Of a stretch of 64,000 nt of DNA, positions 10,501 through 22,500 are shown piece by piece. The position numbers and the translations under genes were made by a program. The stretch spans positions 1,389,359 through 1,453,358 of the forward strand of contig NW_017802602.1 in assembly GCF_001625305.1 (NCBI RefSeq), written 5' to 3'. The notes beneath the pieces were generated by a model. It worked only from the letters and a program-made list of their open reading frames with translations. It made no database searches and had not been told where the DNA came from. Source of the DNA: Branchiostoma belcheri. Its lineage: Eukaryota; Chordata; Leptocardii; Amphioxiformes; Branchiostomatidae. Numbering within the stretch: the stretch's first letter is position 1; each line of letters opens with the position of its first letter.

Positions 10501-13500
10501 GAACTCGATGCTACGTCCTTCAACGTACTGTGTGCCAAGCTTTTCTTCCACATAGTTTCTGGAGGGAAAATATCGAAGACAGGTTAATTTGACAGAAAGT
10601 ATCAGATTTTGTATCTGTATTAGCTGATATACTGCTCTCCTCGTAGGACTTGGCAAACTCGATGCTGCGTCCTTCAACATACTGCGTGCCAAGCTTTTCT
10701 TCTACGTAGTTCCTGAATTAAACAGGAAATATTAGAACGAAGCCAAGTTAATTTGACGGAAATAACCATTAGAAAACAAAATAACTGTTACAGAGCAGTG
10801 TTCTGACCAGCTTGATTTTAGCCGGTAATTTCACTTCCATTTGTTTATTTGCTAAATGTATGACAATCCTAGGGGGTCCGGAGACATGCTTTCCCCGTAA
10901 AATTGTCAAATCCTGCCCCTCTATATTACAAAACATGATTTCGGGCATTTTAAAGGGAAAATTTTGCAGGGAGATGCCAATTTCAAAAATGATGGATTGC
11001 ACATTTTTTGTCCATCGTGGGCAGGGAAATTTTGTCAAATGACAGAATACAGGAAACAAGAAACCCTCACAGACTAATAAAAAAAACAAATTTTGTGAAA
11101 TGAGTTTTTGCAGCGATGTTTTGTTCCACTCCTCAGGGAACTTTTCCCTTTCTGGACACTCACTCTCCATTTCAAGTAAACAGTCAAACAAACAAACGAC
11201 CCACCTGACAGCATACATCATCCTGTCAGGGCGCAGGGCTCGCATCATGCAGAGTTTCTGCAGCGATGTTTTGTTCTTCCACTCCTTTGGGAACTTCTTC
11301 TCCGGACACTCACTCTCAGTTTCAAACAAATAAACAAACAAACAAATAAACAAATAACTCACCTGACGGCATACATCATCCTGTCAGGGCGCAGGGCGCG
11401 CATCATGCAGAGTTTCTGCAGCGATGTTTTGTTCTTCCACTCTTGTGGGAACTTCTCCTTCTCCGGACACTCACTCTCCACAAACTTCTTCCAACGCTTG
11501 GCGGAACCCTCAATGTCACGGTCAAAGTTACGGAACTCGTCCATCTGGGACAGGGCCTGGAGTGGGGGGTTGGGGGTGAAGACTGCATCGAGTTATTTGT
11601 TTCGGTTATGGAGACTTTTGAATTACTGCAAAATGTGTGTTTGTGTCACTGTTTGTGTGTGTGGTGGGGGGGGGTGTTGTGTGTGTGTTGGGGTGTTGTG
11701 TGTGTGTATNNNNNNNNNNNNNNNNNNNNTTGTGTGTGTGTATGTGTGTGTGTGTGTGTATGTGTGTGTCTGTGTGTGTCTGTGTGTGTGTGTGTGTGTG
11801 TGTATTTGTATGTGTGTGTGTGTAGAGCACAACATTTATTGTTATCAATAACCGTAATAAAAAATGCAGTTTTGAACTAGAAAAGTTGCTGGAGAAACAT
11901 TGCTTGGAAGTAAAAATTGATGGACCTTTTCTAAAATTTCAAATTATCTAGAACTTAGTATGAAATCGCTTGATTTTCAGAAAGAATGGCTGTCAAATTT
12001 GTACAGCTTTCTTCACATGCAATGGCAGTACTAGTGGCTTGTCAGTACTAGTGACTTGGCAGTACTAGTGGCCTGAGCTTTGTTCATTTGCAGGCTAGGT
12101 GTGTTTGCAGGACAGGTGTATTTGCAGACCAGGTGTGTCTTACCTTGACTCCTCCCCAGCTGTTGTGCGACAGGAAGTCGACAGGTGAGGTGACGTTCAC
12201 CTGGGCGGGGAAGCGCAGAAGGAAGTCCAGCTCCGCAGGGTTGATCAGCTTCTGCATCAGGAGGACCTGTGAAGAAGGAACGTGCACAAAGCCTTAAAGA
12301 TGGGCTAACAGTTACTTCCTGTATATAATACTATGCACACATGAAGATCTGAGACTAACATATGGGCTAATACTATTTTACTTACAACAGTAATTGTAAC
12401 ATGTATGCACACAGATCTAAGGTTTTGCCTAAGGGTTGATTAGCTTCTGCATCAGGAGTACATGCAAGGAAAGAAGGATGCACAACATCATAAACTTGAA
12501 GATGGGCTAAGGGTTACATGGATGCTATGCCTAAGGGTTGATCATCTTCTGCATCAGGAGCACCTGTAACAAAGGAACATGCACAATGTCTTCAAGATTG
12601 GCTAACAGTTAGCATGCATGCAGATCTAAGACTTTGCCTAAGGCCACTTAACCCACTAGGTTAAAATTGTCTGGATCGAGCCCAATTGATTAGCTTGGAC
12701 CTGGCTTCAAGCCAGATTGAACCGGATCAAAGAGAATCAATTCGGCTCGATCCAGACAATTTTAACCTAGTGGTAATGGGGCCTAAGGGTCTATCAGCTT
12801 CTGCATCAGGAGCACCTGGGAGAAAGGAAGGATGCACAAAGCCTTAAAGACTGGCTACTGGTTACTTACTTTTTGACAAGCACAATGAACAGTGGACCAT
12901 GGCTTAACGTCATGTCCTAAGAATTGCGACCCTGTCCAGTAGCATGCAAGTCAGGTAGCAACAACAGCTCGCAACCTCTTGGTCCTGAGGCAGGGTTGCT
13001 AACCACTGGACTATACGTGCCTATCAGAACTGCAATGTTTTACAGTAGCGTGCATATCAACAAAGCCGGGATTCAAACTCCCAACCGCTTGGTCCAGCGG
13101 CAGGCCAGGGTTGCTAACCACTGGACTTAACGCATGCCTAAGGACTGCAACATTTAGTGTGCATGTCGGGTGAGTGACATCAGCCAGGATTCGAACTCCC
13201 AACCTCTGACTTGGTCTTGAGGCAGGGTCGCTAATCACTGGACTACATAATATATATGCTTCATGTAAACAAAAAAATACCTGCTACAAGCTGTACACCT
13301 GTCAGACAGGTACTGGTACAGGTAAACTCACCTGGAAGGCCACCTGTGCGGTGAAGGTGAGCTTGTCCCGCTCAAACAGACCACGTGTCGTGTAGATGAA
13401 CACGGACCAGGTGATGGAGTCAATCAGGTTCACCACACGCACTTTGACCTCCTCAGATGGCGTAGCACGTTCGATGGCCTTGTTGAACACAACGCTGAAG

Positions 13501-16500
13501 GCCTGGTAGAGGAAGGAAGACATTTAGTATTGTCCTGCCACTCTCTTACGTTTGTAAGTCCCGTGGTCTTTACTTGTGTCATATGTAGCATATCTTTGGC
13601 TTGCTGTCTTATCTTGTTTGCCATCTCCCTCCTGTATGGCCGGTGATAATTATACAGTCTTGCTAAACACCATACTTAAAGGTATGCCAAAAAATAGTAA
13701 CTGTTGCAACAGTTACTGGATATTATGATTTTGGAAACAGTCAGCATCCACTACTATACCTTTCGTCAATGACACAAGATCAACAGGTTTATAACTGAAA
13801 GTCAGAGAAGGGACCATTCTTCTTCAACTTACCCCTCACACCAATGGCACAATGATCACATTGGATAAAAAAATCTATCATGAGCTGGCTAGTCCACACA
13901 GTAACAACTGATTAGCGTGACGATTTTCCCAGTAGATGACACACCCACCTTGAGAGAGAACTGGTAGAGCGGGTTGATCTTGTTCAGGTCGTTTAGGATG
14001 AAGAAGAGGAGAGAGGCTCGGGCGGCGGCGGGTCGGTACCACTCACGCGCTTCGTTAATCTTCACCTCCGTTACCTTCGCCTCGTTAACCTACAGTACAA
14101 GGTAATTAACAAGTTATTTGTTTGTTTGTTTGTTTGTTGAGGGTGAAGAAGAGAAGAGAGGCTCGGGCTGCGGCAGGTCGGTACCACTCACGCGCCTCGT
14201 TAATCTTCACCTCCGTTACCTTTGCCTCGTTAACCTACGGAACAAGGTAATTAACAAGTTATTTGTTTGTTTGTTTGTTTGTTTGTTTGGTGAGGATGAA
14301 GAAGAGGCTCGGGCTGCGGCGGGTCGGTACCACTCACGGGCCTCATTAATCTTCACCTCCGTTACCTTCGCCTCGTTAACCTGCGGAACAAGGTAATTAA
14401 CAAGTTATTTGTTTGTTTGTTTGTTTGTTTGGTGAGGATGAAGAAGAGAAGAGAGGCTCGGGCCGCGGCAGGTCGGTACCACTCACGCGCCTCGTTAATC
14501 TTCACCTCCGTTACCTTTGCCTCGTTAACCTACGGTATACAAATCAATAAATGAGTTATTTATATTTGATGTTTATTTCATGTCACAAGGGACAACATTT
14601 GCCTACTGGCATTTTTTAATGCCCTTGGGGAAACCGTAAAAGTACATGAACCATATGCAGGAAAATTTACATGTATTGTTTCATAGTTTCATATAGTAGC
14701 AACTTGTCTAAGTTGCTACTATGAAACTAAGTTGACCAGCAAACAATTGACCACAATGCAGAGGTGACAATGATGTTACTTAAAACAAGTTTTGTTACTT
14801 CTAAATACGAATAGCCTGACTCTATCATTCTTCCAAGATCGTGAGATGCTACACAATCTACATTGTTTGTGATTTAAGAAGTTTTCTACCCACCTTAACC
14901 TCGATCTCGGCGGCCGTGCGCTTGGTTGTCTCCAGGTTCTCCACCAGTGCGGTGTCCCCAAGGAAGTTTCCCTCGGCGGAGGACAGGCGGGACAGAAGGT
15001 TGTCCTCCAAACCCTTCAGTGTGATCTTAAACTCGTTCTGCTGACGTGTCAGCTCGCTCTGAGAAGAGGAGGGGGGAGAAAAAAAATTAGACTTTGCCTG
15101 TCTGTAGCCTGTCACACATTCAGAACCTTGCCCACCTAACCAACCAAGGTTGGCTGAAGTTCAGGAATATTCTGGCCAGATTTAGGCCACGCATATTTTC
15201 CAGTATGAATCAACTCAAATTTGAGTTAAATTTGAGTCAAATTTGATCCCCGAACAATGCTGACCTACTCACCAGAAAACTGACATTCAGAACTAGGAAA
15301 GCCAAGTGAAGACAACTTTGGATCCTCCAAATGCTCAGGACCTAGCACTCCAAACCTGACTTTGTGGTTTGGGTTAAAGACAATACACACGCTCAGATCC
15401 TTACCTTGAGTGTCTCGAGATCAGGCCTCTCGCAGCGTACCACTTCAGCCAGTAACTGGTCCTCCAGGCCGTCCCTGGTCACAGTGAAGTTGATGAGGGT
15501 GGACTGAGCCTGCATCTCCGGCTTGTAGTGAGGGTTGGCCAGCTTGGTGTGCAGGATCAGACGGAAGTTAGGGTTGTACTCGCACTCCTTGTCTCCGATT
15601 TTGATGTAGCTGTGGGACAAAACGTGGACATTTTATAATTTTTTCTTTTTAATTTTTTAATTGATCTTTGGCACATATGGGTAGTCCCTTCAGCCAAAAT
15701 ACTGATAATGTATGTCATTGAGGATAAAATGAAATCTAAGGCCAAAACCCACAAGGGCATCCAAGGAAGAGATGGATGGACAACATAAGGGAGAACTTCC
15801 ATCACCTAAACCTACATGATAACGTTAACCCACAAGATGGGCAAATCAAGCCTGGGCGGGCTACCATCCAGCCTGATCAGCATCAGTATGCAAGCACATC
15901 TAACTCTCAGAAGAGGGGGAACAACAGACATCAGACCGGATAGTGATTGAGTGTGAGTAAGTGTAAGCAGACTGCAGGACCTCGTAAAATTGTCTGGTGA
16001 GGGTACTAGTACATTGTCACAGTAATTTTCAATGTTACCTGTAGCAGTGCAGGTATGGAGAAAAAAGGATTTTGAGCCCTGATACTAAGCCAATACAACT
16101 GAAGTCCCCTTACCGTCCCTTCTTGATGGTGTTCCTGCCCAGCACAGGGTCCAGAACCGGGTCTGTCTCCTCTTCCAGGTTCTCTATCAGCACCGTGTCT
16201 CCGTCTGACAGGGCCCGCTCTATCACATCAAGGTAACTGTGGGGAGAAATTAAAGAGTTAGAAAACAAGAAAATTAAACAAAAAAATAAACCAAGAAGAA
16301 CAATAAGTTACATGTTGGGTAGGGTTATGTACAACCACAACAGCTTCCTTTCGAACTACAGATATTTCTAAAAATAAATAAAGAGACTCATGTTACACAA
16401 TCAAAATTAATCCAGCCAACATTTTGGAGACTGTCAGTGTCACCCTCCTCAGTGCAATGACTACCAGGTTTACCAAAATGTCAGCTGAATAAAACACTCA

Positions 16501-19500
16501 CTGTAGTGTAAAAAGAGTCTCTTTATTCAGTCAACTACTTTAAACCAACCTGATGGAAGTATTCAGGAAAGCAGAAAATGACTGCAAAACCCCCAAAATA
16601 ACTAAAAAAAAACAATATTTTCAACCCAACTCACCCCCTCTGTCCGAGTCTCACCACCTTCAGGTCGGTGCCGTACTTCTGCTTGATCCACTTGATGCCC
16701 TGGAGCTGTGGGTCGATCATGAGCGGCCAGCGCTCACAGTTGGACAGGATGGTGGCGTTCTCGGTGGACATGCGGTCGCTAGGCAACCCCTCGTTGTTCC
16801 AGCTGGCGATGTCGGCATCGTCCGTCAGCATGGAGAGGGGGTCCAGCTCAGGGGTGATGGGGATGGGCACCTGGGGGAGAAAAGGATCGGATTTTATGTG
16901 TTCCCTATATTTTCCCAAACACTGCAGTTTCATTACCAAAAACATGGATCTAGTGCAGGGTTTAATATGGGGATAGGAAACTGGGAAGGGTTGAGAATGA
17001 ATAATTACATTGAATAAATACAATTTAAAGTCCCTTTTTTTGTCATATTGTCTGGCTGCTCCTACCATTTGTTGTTATAAACTAATTTTGTCCTACCAGT
17101 AATTTGGTTGCTTAGAGTGGCCAATCATGCCCATACTGATGCTACCATTGACGATAACAAAAAGTACAAACTTTAAGGCAAAATTTTTTGTCTGTTTTCC
17201 TCAAAAAGGCTTTGTTGTAAATGCTAAAAGCTTTTACATATTAAATGGATAAATATAATTGGCAAACTCAAACCACATTTGAAAACGTACTATTAGTAAG
17301 TAACAAACAAGAATCATGATTCCCTGCCATACCTTGAGTCCCTTCATGAAGGGCAGCCAGCGGTCGTCCATGAGGTCCATGCGGTACTTCTTGGTGAAGC
17401 AGCCGACGTACGACACAAAGGCCGTGATGAGCAGCACATCTCCCACCAGCATCTTCTCCTGCTCCTTAAACTGGGCCACAGACTCCGCCCAACGCACGTT
17501 CTCAGACGCAAGGCCGCCAACGAGTCTGTAAAAATTGTAGGTACACAGACATACAGTTATAGAAATGTAAGTTTTGTATTTCATGACGGCACGTCTCCCA
17601 CCAGCATCTTCTCCTGCTCCTTAAACTGGGCCACAGACTCCGCCCAACGCACGTTCTCAGACGCAAGGCCGCCAACGAGTCTGTAAAAATTGGAGGTACA
17701 CAGACATACAGTTATAGAAATGTAAGTTTTGTATTTCATGACAGCACATCTCCCACCAGCATCTTCTCCTGCTCCTTAAACTGGGCCACAGACTCTGCCC
17801 AACGCACGTTCTCAGACGCAAGGCCGCCAACAAGTCTGTAAAATTTGGAGGTACACAGACATACAGTTAAGCTTACTGGAAAAGCAATGTAAGTTTTATA
17901 TTTCATGACAGCACATCTCCCACCAGCATCTTCTCCTGCTCCTTAAACTGGGCCACAGACTCCGCCCAACGCACGTTCTCAGACGCAAGGCCGCCAACAA
18001 GTCTGTAAAATTTGGAGGTACACAGACATACAGTTATAGAAATGTAAGTTTTGTATTTCATGACAGCACATCTCCCACCAGCATCTTCTCCTGCTCCTTA
18101 AACTGGGCCACAGACTCCGCCCAACGCACGTTCTCAGACGCAAGGCCGCCAACAAGTCTGTAAAATTTGGAGGTACACAGACATAGAGTTATAGAAATGT
18201 ATTACTAAGTTTTATATTTCATGACAGCACATCTCCCACCAGCATCTTCTCCTGCTCCTTAAACTGGGCCACAGACTCCGCCCAACGTACGTTCTCAGAC
18301 GCAAGGCCGCCGACAAGTCTGACAGATAAAATGGATTTTAGATAAACGGGGCTCTAGATTCTGCCCAATGCACGTTAATTCTCGGACGCAAGACCGCCAA
18401 CAAAGGTTTGAGGTGTTCAAAAACTATTTTTATTGTTTAATAATTATAATTATCGTAGAGTGGAACTGTACCAAGTACAGTTGGCATATCGTCTCTAGAT
18501 GCATTATCACTAGATGATTAATACCTATGGGTCACTAATGGCTGCTATGCACTTCTTACATCATTTTTACTTTCGTTGGCAATACTGGCCCAACTGGGTG
18601 TAAGGTAACAGAGATATTAATTAGTCCCAAATTAAACCGGAAGGCCCCAATTCCACCGGAAGGCCCAAAGTCAACTAGAAGTCCCAAAATTCTTTGGATG
18701 GGCCAAATTAAACTGGATGTTATATATAATGATGTTACTGACCTGTTAGCGAGAGAGATGGTCCTCTGTGTGCTCTCAGCCTCCTCCTGACAGCGCAGCT
18801 TCTCGGCCGTGGCCTTCTCAAACGCAGCTGTCAGCTCTGCCAGGTTAGCATCCAGTTCCTGACAACCGCAAAATACAATGCTTAATAGTCATGTCTCATA
18901 GTCCTTTCATAACTGGATTTCTATGAAATTGGATTCAAATAGCAAATTTAAGTACATGTACATGTACCAATCATGTACCAGGTATATTACTTTCTTCATC
19001 TTTTATATCAGTATTATATCAGTATCAATCATATTCTACTGATTCAAATAGCAAATTATGGTAACCATCCTATATGTAAGTTGTAACCAGTGCATTACAC
19101 ACTTTTTATTTGGACAATATCTAAAAAAAATGACTAATGCTAGAAATTTCACCAAATTGAATCAACGATTATTCTTTATTAAGCACATTCTCATCCCATA
19201 CTTATCTTTACTTGATAGAAAAATAAGTCTAATAGTATTGTTGTTATAACGTAGAAGGTGCATAATCAAGTTTTATCTAACTTGTACAATTGTTTTGAAA
19301 TATATTAAGTAAGGTTAAACAGTTAAAATTCACCTGAATCTTGGCCTTGATGGTAGCGAGTTTGTCCTGTGCGGCCGCCAGCTCAGCGTTGGCCTGGTTC
19401 AGCGCGATTCTCTTCGGCTCCACGTCGCAGTAAACCTCGTAGAACTTCATGATGTTGATCACCCAGGCACACAGACCTGCAGGAATGAATGAAGGAGTGA

Positions 19501-22500
19501 GTGAGTGAATGGATGGATGGATGAATGAAGATATCTTTACTGCAACTTCTTTCCACTGGCAATAGTAGTAATTGAAAACTAAGCATTTGCAAAGTTTATC
19601 ATATAGTATCATAATACTAAATACTTGAGGACCAGGCACACAGAACTGACAAATACGCAGCCTCTATGTACCTATCTGCTATTTCTGTACTACACAGCAA
19701 ACACGATTTCAGCACCAGGGAGAAGGACAATGGTACCAATCTGATATCCTCAAAAAGAATTGGATCATAGAAATTACATGTACTATCTAGTAACTGTGCA
19801 CTATCTGGCCCATTGCATGTATATACAACAAAACAAAACAAAGAAACAAACGTACCTGCTGCAGCCTGTGACTTGGCGCGGATGAAGTCAGGGTCAAACT
19901 CCTTGTCGGCGAGGTACGGCTGGATGGCCTTCTGACAGTTCTCGTGGACGTTCTCCTTGTCATAGTTCACCAGCTGGTTCAGGAAGTCATCAACCTGTGC
20001 ACAAACAAACAAACAAACAAAAAAACAAGTTAGAGTCTGACAGTTCTCATGGACGTTCTCTTTGCCATAGTTCACCAGCTGGTTCAGGAAGTCATCAACC
20101 TGGACACAAACAAACAAACAAACAAACAAGTTAGAGTCAAATGCCTTGTTTGTAGATTTGTAGGTTGGGATGGATGGTTTTCTGACAGTTCTCAAATCCT
20201 CAAACTGTGCATGTTAAAAATGAAAATCCTTTCCTTTTTACAATAATTTAGTAATACTTTTAAAAATGACAACATGTCTCATTCAATTTACTATCTCACT
20301 GAAATGCTAGTCTTTTACACACAGACGACTGTGACAACAAATACAGATGCTAAGAGAATATTGCAGTTATAGTTCTATTGGACAAGTACATGGTGAGCAG
20401 TGGACCTTACAGGACTCTTTCATTATCCTCTTGATAAATTTCTTCTTAAAATGTCTTGCAGAACCAACAAAGTACACTACATATTATTCATAGACATAGC
20501 CACTATAGCTCTAGACAACTACCTTTTATCATGTAGATTTTAGTTATTTTATACTACGTTTCATTGTTCTTTTCTACTTTGTAATCTGCAATTAGCCCCA
20601 TGTATTTGCAATAAACTTCTATATTATTTTTTATCAATAGGAACAAAACAGAAGTTTCGTACCTTGGCCATGACCACCTTGGCTGCCTTCCAGCTCCTGT
20701 CTTTTGGCACCTTGCCTCCTGGTGCAAGCAGCACCATTACTCCGGCTGTCACGTTTATCACAGCAGCCGGCGGGGAACCTGGAATAGATAAGGTAGTACT
20801 ATAAACAGAGATCCAAACCAATGCATTGTGAATGGTTTCATCAGGTTGGTAAGTCACTGATAATTCAGCTGACGTTTCGGTGACTGTCTTCCACAGGGAA
20901 ATTTTGACTGGTTCACATTTCCCTGTAACCACGCATATGTGTACATGTAGATATATTGTACGTTTGGGAATGCATCTGTAGCAGCAACACCTGTGCTGCA
21001 GTGCAATGTGAACCAGTCAGAATTGCCCTGAGGAAGGTGACACAAAAAATGTTGGCTGAATAAAAAACTTGGTTGTGTAAAAAGAGTCTCTTTACTCTGA
21101 CGTGTGTTACCTGCGTGACGTCACAGAAGCGGTGGATTGCTCATTCCTTGACAAAGACTGGAGTTGTACAGTCGAAAATTTGGGTGAGTCCAATTTCTTG
21201 TGTTGGAAATTACAGTTTAAACTTGTTTCCTAATAACTTCTACCAACACAGATGGACAAGAAAAGGTTATGGCAGTTACAAACCGAAGGACTTGAGCTCG
21301 GTGAGGTTGGTCTTGTTGAGCGTGTCCAGAGCGGCCTGCGCGGCGAGGAGGGCAGGTTCAGCCTTGGCCAGATCAGCCTCGCAGGATGCTGCCTTCTCAC
21401 TCACCTCATGGTTAATGATGGCAACCTTTGGGGGGAAGCATGGAGGGACTCGTCAATGCAATTTCATGGTGGAAAATCTTGGGGCATCTAAATAAAGAAA
21501 GGGTTCAGCCTTGGCCAGGTTGGCTTCGCAGGACGCTGCCTTCTCATTCACCTCCTCGTTAATGATGGCAACCTTTGGGTGGAAACGTAAAATGTATATT
21601 TACATTAATGTGAATTACTAAGTATATTTTGTCGAAATGTTTTGTTAGAATAGGCCTCGCTTAGAATTCAGCCATTACAGCTGCCACTAGATTTGCAGGA
21701 TGATGTGTTTTGACAAGACAGTAGGGTCACATTTCAGGACAGTGACGATACAGCAGACTAAATAATGGATGCAGAAAAGATTCCAGTTGAAGCTTTAAGA
21801 CAGTCTTTTGGTTACACTCTGCCCATTTCCACAAGAATGTTTTATGTGTTGAAGTGTGAAATTTTGAATCACGCAAAAAGCTAACATAAAAAATTTTGCT
21901 AAAACTGTTGCTTAGTCTTTGGACACATCTTGTAGCTGAAAAATGACCAAGAATTGAACTTAAGAATCTTAAATCTTTCCCAAGCTGTGTGACCCCTGAC
22001 CTTTTTCTCCTCCTCGTCAGCGATGGCCTTCTCCTTGCTGACCTTCTCGGTTTCCACGCCGACGACCTGGATGAGCTTGTCTGCGTCCTCGTTTTTCTGC
22101 TTGAGCTCCACTTCCTGGGAGGCAAGCTTGGCCTTCAGGTCATCCACCTGTGGAACGAGAGAGTAATGGAAAAGAGAGAAAATGAGTTCTTCTGCTTCAG
22201 CTTCATTTTTTAAATCCGTTTTACATGTAGGTTGTCAAGTTGCTTCTAGCATATACAGTGGCAGCCAGTTAATTGCAAAACGCTTATAAGAAAAAGTCTG
22301 CTAATTGAAAAGAATTGTGAAAACCCAAACCGTTTCCCATTGACACCATTGTTTATCACGCCCCTTATTTGAAAAGCCAATGCCGGCTATTTGAAAAAAA
22401 AATTGTCAAGTTGCAACACATTTTCAACCAAAAACATGCCAAACAAATCACCAAAATCGGCGGAAAATTTCTTATATCAAGACATCAAGCCGCCAAAAGG

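Noticed and set aside
17590..18320. Regularly spaced repeats that look superficially like a CRISPR array
   Set aside because: The repeated unit is exon edge plus intron (about 155 bp) in an animal gene; there are no unique spacers of uniform size.
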